Shown here in pieces: positions 27,413 through 38,075 of a DNA stretch of 64,000 bases. The notes beneath the pieces were generated by a model that made no database searches, was not told the DNA's origin, and saw only the letters and a list, made by a program, of their open reading frames with translations. Made by a program: the position numbers and the translations under genes. The stretch is from contig NZ_WFIY01000004.1 of the NCBI RefSeq assembly GCF_009729545.1, forward strand, positions 2,020,001 through 2,084,000, written 5' to 3'. Numbering within the stretch: position 1 is the stretch's first letter; every line of letters starts with the position of its first letter. This DNA is from Acidianus infernus (GTDB taxonomy: Archaea > Thermoproteota > Thermoprotei_A > Sulfolobales > Sulfolobaceae).

Positions 27413-28736
27413 TTTTATCCTTAAATCTATCCACGTCTAAGTTAAAGAATCCTCTGCATGCGTTTATCATGCTTTCTGACAATGAAGGGTGGACTAAAGC
27501 TGTAAAAGCGAGATCTTTACAAGTCATTCCCGCCTTTATCGCAATTGCCAGCTCGTTCACAAGTTCTTCTGCTACGTCTGCAACTACTTCTCCGTAGACT
27601 ATTTTACCTCTTTCGTCAATGCCTATTTTAGCATAACCTTCTCTTAAGCCTTTTATTATGGCCCTAGTTGTTGCAGATAGGGGGAACTTGCACTCTTTTA
27701 CTGCTAGTTTTCTATCTCCTACTACGCCTATTTGTGGATCAGTGTAAACTACTTGGGGAACTGAAAAATAGTTAATCCTCTCCATTTTTCCCATGGAGTT
27801 TAATGCGGAAATTATTCCCTCAAGCATTGCAACGTGGGCTACTTTCTTTTCCTTATCTATTACATCTCCTGCGGAATAAACTCTCGAGTTAGTAGTCTGC
27901 AGTAAGTCGTTAACAACTATTCCATTGTCGTTATATTTTATTCCAAGCTTATCAATTCCCTTGGGGAAGTTGGGCTTCCTACCCGTTGCGTAAACTACTA
28001 CCTCACCTTTCTTTCTCATTCCTTTTTTTGTCACCACTTCGTGCTCCCTTATTTCCTCAACTTCGCAGTTCTCTATTAATTCCACTCCGTCCCACTCGAG
28101 GCTGTCTTTTATTATCTTCTGCCCGTCTTCGTCTAAGTATTTCATTATCTTTCCTCTAGTAATGAGAGTTACTTCGCTACCCAACCTTGCATATATTTGT
28201 GCAATTTCTACTCCTGCGTAGCCTCCGCCTATTACTACTAGTGATGAGGGAACGTAATTTAGGTTTATCGCTTCGTCTTCGCTTATGGCCCTTTCAATTC
28301 CCTTAATGCTAGGTTTTAAAGGTATTGATCCAGTGGCAATTATTAGTTTGTCGAAAGCTATTCTTTTTCCTTCAACTTCGACTTCGTTAGGAGATACAAT
28401 CTTTGCCTCTCCTTCAATTACTTCCGCTCCGGAGTTTTTAACCAGCTCCTTTCCTGCATTAGATAAGTATTCAATAATTTCATTTCTTTTTGAGAAAAAA
28501 TTTTCTTTAGAGTCGGTTACACTAATTTCTAATCCTTTATAATTGCCAATCTCATTTAATCTAGAAAAAAGAAATGAAATATCTGAAAGAAAAATACTTG
28601 GTACACAACCAGAGTTTACGCAAACTCCTCCGAACTTTCCTTTTTCTATTACTACTACTTCCTTCCCTTCTCTCCCTAATACGCTACCTGCTACGTATCC
28701 TGCAGAGCCGCCGCCTATTACCACATACATGCCCAT
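27405..28736 (-). CDS. Dihydrolipoamide dehydrogenase-like flavoprotein
   Basis: A 443-residue FAD disulfide reductase. The start is VVIGGGSAGYVAG; the redox pair is GGVCVNSGCVPS (Cys39/Cys44); FAD and NAD sites are VVIGGGYAGVEIA and YSAGDVIDKE; the C-terminal interface His is seen in TALVHPSLSE. No C-terminal CC pair, so it is not MerA. In sHdr organisms, such enzymes are thought to re-oxidise the dihydrolipoate of the lipoate-binding protein and give NADH. The base just after the pair is Ile, not the usual Lys. It shares one base with dsrE upstream (TGATG). Confidence 0.85.
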   Translation of the reverse strand: MGMYVVIGGGSAGYVAGSVLGREGKEVVVIEKGKFGGVCVNSGCVPSIFLSDISFLFSRLNEIGNYKGLEISVTDSKENFFSKRNEIIEYLSNAGKELVKNSGAEVIEGEAKIVSPNEVEVEGKRIAFDKLIIATGSIPLKPSIKGIERAISEDEAINLNYVPSSLVVIGGGYAGVEIAQIYARLGSEVTLITRGKIMKYLDEDGQKIIKDSLEWDGVELIENCEVEEIREHEVVTKKGMRKKGEVVVYATGRKPNFPKGIDKLGIKYNDNGIVVNDLLQTTNSRVYSAGDVIDKEKKVAHVAMLEGIISALNSMGKMERINYFSVPQVVYTDPQIGVVGDRKLAVKECKFPLSATTRAIIKGLREGYAKIGIDERGKIVYGEVVADVAEELVNELAIAIKAGMTCKDLAFTALVHPSLSESMINACRGFFNLDVDRFKDKNA

Positions 28737-29119
28737 CAGAAGAATAATGTTCTATCCGCATCCATCGTTAAATCTATTAGTGTTGACCCTCCTACTAATT
28801 CTACTCCGTCAACTACATCACTCTCGTTCATGTGGCACATGTCTTTAAGGCTTTGTATACAAACGTACATTTTTACTCCGTTATCCCTTGCCATGTCGAA
28901 GAAGTGTATGAATGGGTTGTTTCCTTTTTTCCTCTCTTCTTCCTGCCAAGCTTTTGATAATAATAGTGGTCCCTTAATCATGAAGAATACTGAGGTTTCA
29001 TATTCCATTGATGCAGCTATTGAGGCCATGAATAGTGGTGCGTAAGTTCTGTCCAAATCTTCTGGACCGTGAGTTACTACTATTAGTATCTTCTTTTTCT
29101 GCTCTTGTTCTTGAGACAT
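28736..29119 (-). CDS. DsrE-family sulfur-transfer protein (DsrE2-like)
   Basis: 127 residues, DsrE/F fold: [29 protein letters not shown], and [16 protein letters not shown], which has two cysteines; the first is at the active place of DsrE proteins. These pass persulfide sulfur to TusA. It heads the leftward operon and is divergent from dsrE3A-tusA. In Metallosphaera cuprina, DsrE homologues and TusA exchange thiosulfate groups. Confidence 0.82.
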   Translation of the reverse strand: MSQEQEQKKKILIVVTHGPEDLDRTYAPLFMASIAASMEYETSVFFMIKGPLLLSKAWQEEERKKGNNPFIHFFDMARDNGVKMYVCIQSLKDMCHMNESDVVDGVELVGGSTLIDLTMDADRTLFF

Positions 29120-29274
29120 GTTTATCTTGATTTATTTAATTTTAGTTCCTTATATTTTTTATCAAACAAAATCACGTTACATTCTCGTAGAGCATTTTAT
29201 AAGTTTATTTAGAAAATAAAGCAATACCAAAAAGCTTAAATATTTTTAAGATAAATGATATTTAGGTGTAAAAG
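29120..29274. promoter_or_regulatory. Divergent promoter between the two sulfur-transfer operons
   Basis: A 155-base AT-rich gap. The minus strand shows AAAAAATATAAGG about 30 bases before the DsrE ATG. The plus strand shows GCTTAAATATTTTTAAG (29,233-29,249) about 35 bases before the TTG of dsrE3A. Shared control of both operons is likely. Confidence 0.55.
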
Positions 29275-29691
29275 TTGGGAAGTAAAAAGTTATCAATAAT
29301 AGTGTTCTCTGGAACAATAGATAAATTAATGCCGGTAGGAATTTTGACGTCTGGTGCTGCGGCAGCGGGTTATGAAGTAAACTTATTCTTCACTTTTTGG
29401 GGACTTCAAGCATTAACTAAGAAGTCAATTGGACAGCCTCAGCCAATTGATAAGAACTACGAGCAATTCGGCCCAGTTATGATGCAAAGAATGCAGGAAA
29501 TGAAGTACCCAACTTGGGATCAGTTAATCATGCAAGCTAAGGAAGTTGGAGAGGTAAAAGTTTACGCTTGCTCAACAACAATGGAATTCTTCGGATTAAA
29601 GAGAGAAGACTTAGCTGATTTTGTTGATGACGTAGTTGGAGTTGCAACATTCTTAGATAGAGCAGAAGGTGGGACTACCCTGTTTATTTAA
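29275..29691 (+). CDS. dsrE3A: DsrE3A sulfur/thiosulfate carrier
   Basis: 138 residues, start TTG after TTAGGTG. SIIVFSGTIDKLMPVGILTSGAAAAGYEV, FTFWGLQAL and VKVYACSTTMEFFGLKREDL, with the active Cys in ACSTT. This is the DsrE3A type that is coded with TusA next to hdr-like genes in sulfur oxidisers; its cysteine carries a thiosulfonate group and hands it to TusA. It ends ten bases before the tusA ATG. Confidence 0.88.
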   Translation: MGSKKLSIIVFSGTIDKLMPVGILTSGAAAAGYEVNLFFTFWGLQALTKKSIGQPQPIDKNYEQFGPVMMQRMQEMKYPTWDQLIMQAKEVGEVKVYACSTTMEFFGLKREDLADFVDDVVGVATFLDRAEGGTTLFI

Positions 29692-29701
29692 GGTGATCCG
29701 C

Positions 29702-29944
29702 ATGTCACAGGAAGTAAAAATAGCTAAAACCCTAGATTTAAAGGGGATGTTCTGTCCAGGACCGGTTTTAGAGACTGCTAAGGCAATAAAGACAATAAAC
29801 GTCGGAGAAGTCCTAGAGGTTTACGCAACAGACCCTGCAGCAAAGTCCGATTTAGAGGCATGGGCTAGGAGAACTGGACATCAAATAATTGACATGAAGC
29901 AAGAGAACGGCGTACTTAGAGTGTTAATTAAGAGGACAAAGTAA
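29702..29944 (+). CDS. tusA: TusA sulfur carrier
   Basis: 80 residues. The ATG at 29,702 follows GGTGATC and gives a TusA of normal length; a longer frame from 29,669 is unlikely. LDLKGMFCPGPVLETAKAI holds the C-P-x-P site. It takes sulfur from DsrE3A and delivers it to the sHdr complex (established for bacterial and Metallosphaera homologues). It lies directly before hdrC1. Confidence 0.92.
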   Translation: MSQEVKIAKTLDLKGMFCPGPVLETAKAIKTINVGEVLEVYATDPAAKSDLEAWARRTGHQIIDMKQENGVLRVLIKRTK

Positions 29945-29976
29945 GTTATTTAATTTTACATTTTTTTAAAACAAAA

Positions 29977-29985
29977 CTTATAAGT
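29977..29985 (+). promoter_or_regulatory. Probable TATA box of hdrC1
   Basis: AAAACAAAACTTATAAG (BRE-like A-run plus TATA core), about 35 bases before the hdrC1 ATG. A GTGAG ribosome site (30,007) follows. This allows an hdr transcript that starts after tusA. Confidence 0.45.
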
Positions 29986-30015
29986 CTCTTTTGTTAATTA
30001 AAAGATGTGAGTTAA

Positions 30016-30849
<834 letters not shown>

Positions 30850-30971
30850 GTTAGTTTCCTTTTTTACATAATTTGTGATATTTTAGAAAACTTATTCTAT
30901 GTTTCATAAAATGTTTAATAAGTAAAGTTTTTATTCCATTCTAACAAATGTATAGTTAAAGGGGAATTTGT

Positions 30972-32306
30972 ATGTCGGAACAAGAAAATGTAGATAAAAA
31001 ATTGCAGGAAGAGATTAAAAATGCCTTCCCTTATGCAGACGTAGTAGATTGGAACGAAGTATACCAAAGGATAATTTATAGATACAGCACGCCACACGGT
31101 TTACAGCACGTAAAAGAAGAAATGGAGAAATTAGAGGACGAAGGAGAAATAATAGTACACCACATTAAGCCTTATAATAACCCTGTAAAAATGCAATCTT
31201 TGAACGGTTTTCCAAAGACAATACCAACTACAAGGTTATGGAATCATAAGAGCTGTGGGCAGTGTGGTCACATCCCTGGTTATCCAACTTCAGTATTCTG
31301 GATAATGAATAAGTTAGAAATTGATTACATGGACGAGCCTCACCAAACTTCTTGTACCGGCTGGAATTATCACGCATCTGGAGCATCTAACCCAGTAGCT
31401 TTAGCTGGAGTTTACGTAAGGAACATGTGGAGAGCTTATGAAATAGACTACTTCCCATTAATCCATTGCGGAACATCTTTTGGTCATTATAAGGAAGTTA
31501 GGAATATGATAATATTGCACAAGGAAGTAAGAGAGAAATTAAGGCCTATAATGAGGAAACTAGGAATGGACATAGTAATTCCGGAGGAAGTGGTTCACTA
31601 CTCTGAATGGTTATATACGATGAGTAAGAAGGCTGCACAGCACAAGAAGTACGATTTAAGCAACATTAAAGTCGCAGTACATACTCCCTGCCACGTTTAC
31701 AAGTTAGTCCCAGAAGACACAATATATGACCCAGAAGTTTGGCAAGGAAGGAGACCTGCTGCACCAACTGGAACCGTACAGAACTTCGGAGCTAAAATAG
31801 TTGATTACTCAACCTGGTGGGACTGCTGTGGTTTCGGATTTAGGCACATCCTGACAGAAAGGGAATTCTCAAGAAGCTTTGCACTATTTAAGAAGGTCAT
31901 CCCAGCAGTGGAGGAAGCTCACGCTGACGTATTCGTTACTTCAGACACTGGTTGTGTAACAACTTTAGATAAGAGTCAATGGGCAGGAAAAGCTCATGGA
32001 TTTAATTATAACTTACCGGTATTATCAGACGCGCAGTTTGCTGCAATAGCAATGGGTGCAGACCCATATAAGATAGGACAAATACACTGGCATGCGACTG
32101 ACGTAGAAGGCTTCCTAAGGAAGATAGGAGTCCCAGTTGATGATTATAAGGAGAAGTTCTTGCAATATCTAGCAGACTTGAGAGAAGGAAAGGCACAACC
32201 AGAGTACTTATATAAACCTCACAGGAAGATCGATTTCTACTTAGCATTGCCAGAAAGAGTAAAGTGGTACAAAGGAGAAAGTGCGCAAACTGCAAAATCA
32301 AGTTAA
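30972..32306 (+). CDS. hdrB1: sHdr complex catalytic-type subunit HdrB1
   Basis: 444 residues, longer than a methanogen HdrB (about 300). Cys-rich parts: HKSCGQCGHIPGYP and a TSCTGW site in the N-terminal half; AVHTPCHVYK, WWDCCGFGFRH (CCG motif) and SDTGCVTTL in the C-terminal half. The CCG domain would bind an unusual 4Fe-4S or paired cluster for disulfide/sulfane chemistry. A GTTTAATAAG TATA-like box lies before it. Confidence 0.92.
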   Translation: MSEQENVDKKLQEEIKNAFPYADVVDWNEVYQRIIYRYSTPHGLQHVKEEMEKLEDEGEIIVHHIKPYNNPVKMQSLNGFPKTIPTTRLWNHKSCGQCGHIPGYPTSVFWIMNKLEIDYMDEPHQTSCTGWNYHASGASNPVALAGVYVRNMWRAYEIDYFPLIHCGTSFGHYKEVRNMIILHKEVREKLRPIMRKLGMDIVIPEEVVHYSEWLYTMSKKAAQHKKYDLSNIKVAVHTPCHVYKLVPEDTIYDPEVWQGRRPAAPTGTVQNFGAKIVDYSTWWDCCGFGFRHILTEREFSRSFALFKKVIPAVEEAHADVFVTSDTGCVTTLDKSQWAGKAHGFNYNLPVLSDAQFAAIAMGADPYKIGQIHWHATDVEGFLRKIGVPVDDYKEKFLQYLADLREGKAQPEYLYKPHRKIDFYLALPERVKWYKGESAQTAKSS

Positions 32307-32354
32307 GCAAATCTTTTTAATTAATTTTATTAAATAAATTAAGGGGTTAGAAAA

Positions 32355-33434
32355 GTGGCAGGAGAAAAAGTTCTTGTAATAGGATCTGGACCTGCAGGAC
32401 TTTCGGCAACTAAGGAACTGCTAAATATGGGTGTTGACGTAGTCATAGTTGAAAAGGAGTCTTACTTGGGAGGAACTCCTAAGAAGTTAAAGTACAGCTT
32501 ATTATTCCCAGAATTAAGGCCTGCGTCGGAAGTAATTGATCCTTTAATAAAGTCGGCAGATGGAGCAAAGAAGTACATGGAAAGCATAGTTGAAAGTGCT
32601 AAACCGGAAGGCAAAGGGTTTGTAGTTACAATAAAGGACAAGACTGGTAAGACAACTACTGAGAAGGTTAGTGCAATAATTGCAGCATCAGGCTTCGAAC
32701 ACTTCGATTCCAGGAGGAAATATGAATATGGTTACGGAATAATTCCAAATATTTATCAAATATCAGACATAGAAAGGATGCTTTCGGAGAATAAATTAGT
32801 TACAACAAAGGGTACTCCTCCAAAGAGAGTAGCAATTCTACTGTGTGTAGGTTCAAGAGACGCAACTGTAGGCAATACTTACTGTTCTAGGGTATGTTGT
32901 GCAGTATCAATAAAGCAAGCAATGGAAATTAAGCAAAGGATTCCGGATGCGGTAGTTCACATATATTACATGGATATAAGAACTTACGGATTAATGGAGG
33001 ATAAATTGTACTGGAGGTCTCAGTTAGAATACAGAGTAGGATTCATAAGAGGTAGGATTTCCGAGTTCATGAGAGGACCAAACGATACTGTAATAATCAA
33101 AGGAGAGGACACGATGAATTTGAACAGAGCATTAGTAGTTCCCTACGATATGGTAATCCTTGCAAACGGAATGGAGTTAGGATTAGGTTCTAAGCAAGTA
33201 GCTAAAGCCTTAGGATTAGAGTTTGAAGAGCACGGATTTGTAAAGCCTTTAGATCCCGACAGATTACCAGTGCAATCAACTAGGAAAGGAATATTCCTAG
33301 CTGGAGCTATAACTGGTCCAAAGACTATTGCAGATTCAATAACTGAAGGACAAGCTGCAGCAATGAAGGCTTATGAGTATATAACTAAAGGAGTGTGGGA
33401 AGAGCCAGTAAAAGTTGAGGTGGTAGAACATTAA
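32355..33434 (+). CDS. hdrA: sHdr complex FAD subunit HdrA
   Basis: 359 residues, GTG start after an AAGGGG box. FAD site GSGPAGLSATKELL, then CVGSRDATVGNTYCSRVCC (the conserved cysteine block of HdrA), and FLAGAITGPKTIADSI near the end. It lacks the ferredoxin and thioredoxin-reductase inserts of methanogen HdrA, as is usual in sHdr. No electron-bifurcation partner genes are near. Confidence 0.93.
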   Translation: MAGEKVLVIGSGPAGLSATKELLNMGVDVVIVEKESYLGGTPKKLKYSLLFPELRPASEVIDPLIKSADGAKKYMESIVESAKPEGKGFVVTIKDKTGKTTTEKVSAIIAASGFEHFDSRRKYEYGYGIIPNIYQISDIERMLSENKLVTTKGTPPKRVAILLCVGSRDATVGNTYCSRVCCAVSIKQAMEIKQRIPDAVVHIYYMDIRTYGLMEDKLYWRSQLEYRVGFIRGRISEFMRGPNDTVIIKGEDTMNLNRALVVPYDMVILANGMELGLGSKQVAKALGLEFEEHGFVKPLDPDRLPVQSTRKGIFLAGAITGPKTIADSITEGQAAAMKAYEYITKGVWEEPVKVEVVEH

Positions 33435-33480
33435 TCCTATTTTTTTAAACGTTGATTACGTAAGGGAAATTTTTAATGCA

Positions 33481-34170
33481 ATGTTAGATGTCGATATAAA
33501 TAATACTGTATCCGGTAATGCAAAGAAGTCGTTACAAACAATTTTGGACGCAATGGAATTAAAGAGTAAGACCTTACGCTCGCTTGAGATTTCTACAGAA
33601 GAAGACGCAAGGAAATTATTTGAGTCTGTGTTCTATGCAAGGAAGCACTTTTCAGACGTTATTTCAAAGACTTCTATCCCGGAGTTATCCTATGCCTTCT
33701 CTCAACTTAAGGATCCTTCCCTCTCCTATAGCGAGAGAGTGGAAAAGTTTAAATCCACAGTCAAGGGCGGAGAAAGGGAAGACATTGAGGACATGGCTAA
33801 GGAGATTATTCATTTTCTAGAGCCGGAAAAATATCCTCTCTGGACTAGATGGATATGGAATAAGGAGAGGGGGACTGGTTCAATAAATTACGTAATTAAG
33901 GACGACGTTAAGATAAATGACGAAAAAGAATTATTCTCCACAATAGATGAATTAAGGAACGTCTTGGAGATATTCGGTTTAGAATCCAAGGGCAAATATT
34001 ACATTACTTCCGTTTTTTTAGTTTATGCATATGTTAGATACCTAGACTATACAACCCACCTGGCGGTAGATAAGAAAGCCGCCGGGTTAATTCCTACACA
34101 TCTGTCTACCACAGCCCTGGTCTTGGGGCTAAAACCCTATCTCAAGGTGATCAAACTTGCCAATACCTGA
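33481..34170 (+). CDS. sHdr-associated protein (Hyp) between hdrA and hdrC2
   Basis: 229 residues, without cysteine motifs or membrane spans. [20 protein letters not shown], then [17 protein letters not shown] in the middle. A protein of this kind is always coded between hdrA and hdrC2 in the sHdr operons of Sulfolobales and several bacteria, so it is likely a structural or assembly part. Its biochemical job is unknown. It overlaps hdrC2 by 14 bases. Confidence 0.82.
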   Translation: MLDVDINNTVSGNAKKSLQTILDAMELKSKTLRSLEISTEEDARKLFESVFYARKHFSDVISKTSIPELSYAFSQLKDPSLSYSERVEKFKSTVKGGEREDIEDMAKEIIHFLEPEKYPLWTRWIWNKERGTGSINYVIKDDVKINDEKELFSTIDELRNVLEIFGLESKGKYYITSVFLVYAYVRYLDYTTHLAVDKKAAGLIPTHLSTTALVLGLKPYLKVIKLANT

Positions 34171-34849
34171 GTTGGAAAAACCTATAATTAAAGGTGTAAT
34201 TGAAAAGGAAAAGGTAGTAGTAGATGGAATTGAATTAGACGGTACTTGGAATGCATTCCTGGTGGAAAGAACACAAACCGGTTACGACCCATCAGTATGG
34301 GATGAAATAGCTAACACTCTGGAAGGCGTTACAATTAGTGCCTGCTGGCAATGCGGTACTTGTACTTCAGGCTGTACAATGAGGGAATACGATCCAAACT
34401 TTGGCCCTAGAAAGTTCATTGATTTGGCAAGGAAGGGAGATAAGCAAGCATTAGCTGAATTGCAAGATTCATTATGGAGATGCGTATCATGCCAGAAGTG
34501 CACTCATAGATGTCCTAAAGGAGTAATGGTTGAGGAAGTAGTTCACGCCATACATAATTACGCATTAAAGCACGGACTGGTTAAGAAGGATCCTGGCACA
34601 GTTTTCGATGAGCTTTTCTTAGATACTGTAATGAAGAACGGTGGAAGAATAAGCGAGCTTTTATTAGGTTCCGCCGCCGCAAAGGCGGGTTTCGTAACCA
34701 TGAGTTTAAGGGACTTGATAACCATGTCCGTACCCTTAATTAAATCCGGTCTAATAAAAGATCTATTAAAGCCAAATAAGGTAAAGAATTGGGATAGAAT
34801 AAAGACAGTACTCGAGGAAGCAATGAAGGAGGAGGTGAGACCAGAATGA
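34157..34849 (+). CDS. hdrC2: sHdr complex iron-sulfur subunit HdrC2
   Basis: 230 residues, TTG start inside the end of the previous gene. Two 4Fe-4S sites: [13 protein letters not shown] and [16 protein letters not shown] helical C-terminus follows. It is a paralogue of HdrC1 and is paired with HdrB2, with which it overlaps by four bases (ATGA). Confidence 0.93.
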   Translation: MPIPELEKPIIKGVIEKEKVVVDGIELDGTWNAFLVERTQTGYDPSVWDEIANTLEGVTISACWQCGTCTSGCTMREYDPNFGPRKFIDLARKGDKQALAELQDSLWRCVSCQKCTHRCPKGVMVEEVVHAIHNYALKHGLVKKDPGTVFDELFLDTVMKNGGRISELLLGSAAAKAGFVTMSLRDLITMSVPLIKSGLIKDLLKPNKVKNWDRIKTVLEEAMKEEVRPE

Positions 34850-35763
34850 GCACTAATAATCCATACGGTAAAGTAGCATTCTATCCTGGCTGTGCATTAG
34901 ACGGATTAGGAAAGTCGTATGACGTTTCGTTAAGGCTAGTAGCAGAGGACCTTGGACTTAAATTCGAGAGACTTGATGACTATAACTGTTGCGGAGCCCT
35001 AGAAGTTAAGAACGTAAATACAATGGCAGGATTATTACTTCCAGCAAGGAACTTGTCATTAGCTAGGAAAATAGGAGCTAATGCAATAATGTCTGCCTGC
35101 CCAGGTTGTCATTACTCTCTATCTAGAACCCAATACTACATGAGTAAATATACTAAAGTTAGGGAGAAAGTTAACGCGTACTTAGAGAAGATGGGAGAGA
35201 AGCCCTACGATCTTCAATTAATGACTATTCATGCAGTAGAGTTCTTCTATAATACTGTGGGTGTAGAAGGGATAAAAGCTAAAGTCAAGAGGCCATTGAC
35301 GGGATTAAAAGTTGCTCCATACTACGGTTGTTTATACACTAGACCGAAACCTTATACTTTAACTGGGTACATGAAGTTAAAGGACGACCCAGAGAGACCA
35401 ATATTCATGGACGAACTGTTGAAAGCTTTAGGAGCAGAAGTAGTACCATTTGAGGCTAAAACAATGTGTTGCGGAGGGCCACACGTATATTCTGACGTTG
35501 AGGTAGCTTTACACCTTGAGGCAAGAATATTAAAGGAAGCTAAGAGGAACGGTGCAGATATGTTAGTCGTAGATTGTCCATTAGGAGGTGTCGCCTTAGA
35601 GACTAATATGAATAAGATTGCTGAAAAGTACGGAGAAGACTTGAGGATGCCTATAGTTTACTTTACACAATTAATGGCATTTGCGTTTGGACATAGTCCA
35701 GAAGAGGCATTATTAACAGCTAACTTAACTAACCCAATGAGTATTCTAAAGAAGTATTTGTAA
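34846..35763 (+). CDS. hdrB2: sHdr complex subunit HdrB2
   Basis: 305 residues with two CCG domains: [19 protein letters not shown] and ACPGCHYSL in the first; [20 protein letters not shown] and VVDCPLGG in the second. This complete set would hold the catalytic clusters. Last gene of the sHdr core operon; a T-rich tract (35,772-35,790) comes after it. Confidence 0.93.
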   Translation: MSTNNPYGKVAFYPGCALDGLGKSYDVSLRLVAEDLGLKFERLDDYNCCGALEVKNVNTMAGLLLPARNLSLARKIGANAIMSACPGCHYSLSRTQYYMSKYTKVREKVNAYLEKMGEKPYDLQLMTIHAVEFFYNTVGVEGIKAKVKRPLTGLKVAPYYGCLYTRPKPYTLTGYMKLKDDPERPIFMDELLKALGAEVVPFEAKTMCCGGPHVYSDVEVALHLEARILKEAKRNGADMLVVDCPLGGVALETNMNKIAEKYGEDLRMPIVYFTQLMAFAFGHSPEEALLTANLTNPMSILKKYL

Positions 35764-35886
35764 AGACAGAATTCTCTTCTCTTTTTTCTCCTCTTACTTT
35801 TGTTCTATCTGTTTCCTCCTCATTTTAACAATGTTTTTGCTTTTATAGGTCTCTAGTCTAAGGTAAACCTTAAAAATTTGTTCATT

Positions 35887-36234
<348 letters not shown>

Positions 36235-36335
36235 TAGCAATATATAGATAGAGAAGAGTATAATAACATAATAATCATTTTTAAGCATAACAATTATTGT
36301 TATTTTTTCTTTCTTATTACTTATTATTTATCCTT

Positions 36336-36749
36336 TCATTCTTTTTCAACTTTCCATTTCACGTTAACTTTTATCTGTCTAATTAATGTGTCTTTCAGTG
36401 GACACCTCCTCATTGATTGTTCCAATACTTCATTTATTCTTTCGTCATTACTTTTCACGGTAATGAAGTAATTTACCTCAAGTAAGCCTGGAGGAACGTT
36501 AGGATCTCCTTGAAAACCTCTTGGATCCATAGTACCTTCAATATAGCCTTCGACGTCGTCAAGTTTAACGTTCATTTCCTTTGCAACGTAGTAGATTGTT
36601 AGCATCATACACGAAAGTGCCGAAGCTAAGAGCATTTCTTCTGGCGTAGGGTAATCTGAACCCATTAAACCTATGTCTACTTCTTTCCCTGCGACACAAG
36701 TTTTTGCTACATTGCCTTCTAATCTTCCTTCCACTGTAAAGGTTATCAT
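36336..36749 (-). CDS. OsmC/Ohr-family peroxiredoxin
   Basis: 137 residues. The two redox cysteines are Cys47 (ALSCMMLTI) and Cys116 (RRCPLKDTL), with the expected spacing and the GSDYPTPEEMLL lead-in. OsmC proteins reduce organic hydroperoxides, and some use dihydrolipoyl proteins as reductant. That would fit the adjoining lipoate genes. It ends the small leftward unit with the following unknown gene, two bases apart. Confidence 0.87.
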   Translation of the reverse strand: MITFTVEGRLEGNVAKTCVAGKEVDIGLMGSDYPTPEEMLLASALSCMMLTIYYVAKEMNVKLDDVEGYIEGTMDPRGFQGDPNVPPGLLEVNYFITVKSNDERINEVLEQSMRRCPLKDTLIRQIKVNVKWKVEKE

Positions 36750-36750
36750 G

Positions 36751-37197
36751 TTAATTAATTAAACCAATGTCCCTTAATATTGCTAACTCCACTGCATACC
36801 TTATATAATAAGCAGTCTTTTCTTCGCTATTTAAAGCCCTTCCTATTTTCCTTTCGACTTCATTTATCTGATCTGTTACTATCACGCTTATGTTAGTCTC
36901 AAGGAGTGGTTTGTTGAGTTTGAAAGCTTGATAAACCCTCAAGGTAAGTTCGTACATCTCTTCGTCCATGTTAAGTAAGTAATTTCCTACTGCTGGAATT
37001 AGTTGCCCATTTATTTCGACCATCTTACCTTTAAAATACGGCTTCCAACTTAACATACTATTCTTTACAAATTCCCAAGATGGTGGAAAACCTTTGTACT
37101 CGTCTGCTGAAGGGACTTCAGCTATTTTGTAAGTTTCTCCATTAATTTCAATTTCTCCTTTAACCTCTACTTCTATTTTTCCTAATCTTTCCTTCAA
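36751..37197 (-). CDS. Hypothetical protein paired with OsmC
   Basis: 148 residues, start TTG. Early beta-rich part (LGKIEVEVKGEIEINGETYK), then PPSWEFVKNSMLSWKPYFKG, then a helical C-terminal half (RALNSEEKTAYYIRYAVELA). No cysteines. No family recognised. Co-transcribed with osmC. Confidence 0.6.
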   Translation of the reverse strand: MKERLGKIEVEVKGEIEINGETYKIAEVPSADEYKGFPPSWEFVKNSMLSWKPYFKGKMVEINGQLIPAVGNYLLNMDEEMYELTLRVYQAFKLNKPLLETNISVIVTDQINEVERKIGRALNSEEKTAYYIRYAVELAILRDIGLIN

Positions 37198-37278
37198 CGG
37201 GGATTACACCACTGTTTCTACTTAATATAAGTAAAGATTTTTTTCTTTTCTATTCTATTTATTATAACTTGATCCGAA

Positions 37279-37401
37279 ATGGCTGCAAAAATGGATCCTT
37301 GTATTGAGGAATGTTATAGTCCAAGATCATCTTGGAAATACGTTACAATAGAAGAGTGCCTAAGGCAGTGCAAAACTATACAAATAAGTAAGGTACCATG
37401 A
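37279..37401 (+). CDS. 40-residue twin CX3C microprotein
   Basis: Reading from ATG 37,279 gives MAAKMDPCIEECYSPRSSWK, then the tail with EECLRQCKTIQISKVP. Two C-x3-C pairs are spaced 16 residues apart, like a small helical hairpin with two disulfides or one metal site. The stop overlaps the next ATG by four bases (ATGA), the same coupling used by merH-merA, so it is probably translated. Unknown function; perhaps a metal or thiol chaperone. Confidence 0.6.
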   Translation: MAAKMDPCIEECYSPRSSWKYVTIEECLRQCKTIQISKVP

Positions 37402-38048
37402 GCTTAGAATACATGGTAAAAAATAAGGTGGATAAAATAATCATAAACGATGGTGAAAAAAGGAAGTTAGTAACATTAAAAGGCTTAATCTTCGGCAAGG
37501 AAGAGACTGTCTATGAGATAAACGAAGGAGAAACGTGGAAAAAAGAAGAAATTTACTACCTTATCTCAAAATATCATTTTTTGTTTTTTACTTCTTCCAA
37601 CCTTTTGATTGACGCTAAGGATTTCATAAAAAGTGAAAGAGCTAAGGAAATTGAGGTCGGCGAAGTAATGAACGTTGAGCCAATAATTTCTCCTCCAGAA
37701 GAGAGTGTATATAACGTTTTACAGAAAATGAGAGAGAGGGACGAAGAATATGCTATAATTGTCTGCGATAGTTTACCTTGTGGGATTCTTGATCTATTTG
37801 GCATTGGCAAGGCAATATTAGAAGGTAGATTGAAGGAAAGCGTAATGAACTTTGCGGAGAAGGATTTCTTTAAGGTAACGCCAGAATCTTCGCTTGAGAC
37901 TGCTAGGAAGTTAATGGTCTTGTCCTCACGATTTTTCCTTCCTGTTGTTGACTTTAGGACTTTGCTTGGTAGTGTTTCTTGGAAGGAAGTTTTTGATAAT
38001 TTAAATAGAAAGCTTATGTTTCATGAATTTCATAGGAAAAATTTTTAG
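37398..38048 (+). CDS. CBS-domain protein
   Basis: 216 residues. The first ~80 are unlike CBS and rich in Lys (KVDKIIINDGEKRKLVTLKG). Then a CBS pair: VGEVMNVEPIISPPEESVYNVL and FFKVTPESSLETARKLMV, ending in LLGSVSWKEVFD. CBS pairs sense adenosine nucleotides or SAM. It could gate a transcription or enzyme step in the lipoate/sHdr region. Translationally coupled to the CX3C microprotein. Confidence 0.78.
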   Translation: MSLEYMVKNKVDKIIINDGEKRKLVTLKGLIFGKEETVYEINEGETWKKEEIYYLISKYHFLFFTSSNLLIDAKDFIKSERAKEIEVGEVMNVEPIISPPEESVYNVLQKMRERDEEYAIIVCDSLPCGILDLFGIGKAILEGRLKESVMNFAEKDFFKVTPESSLETARKLMVLSSRFFLPVVDFRTLLGSVSWKEVFDNLNRKLMFHEFHRKNF

Positions 38049-38075
38049 CATAGTTAATTGGTAAAGTTAATTTAA

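Noticed and set aside
27405..28736. Second mercuric reductase
   Set aside because: It has the same fold as MerA but lacks the C-terminal cysteine pair, and sits with DsrE and thioredoxin-fold genes; dihydrolipoamide dehydrogenase fits better.
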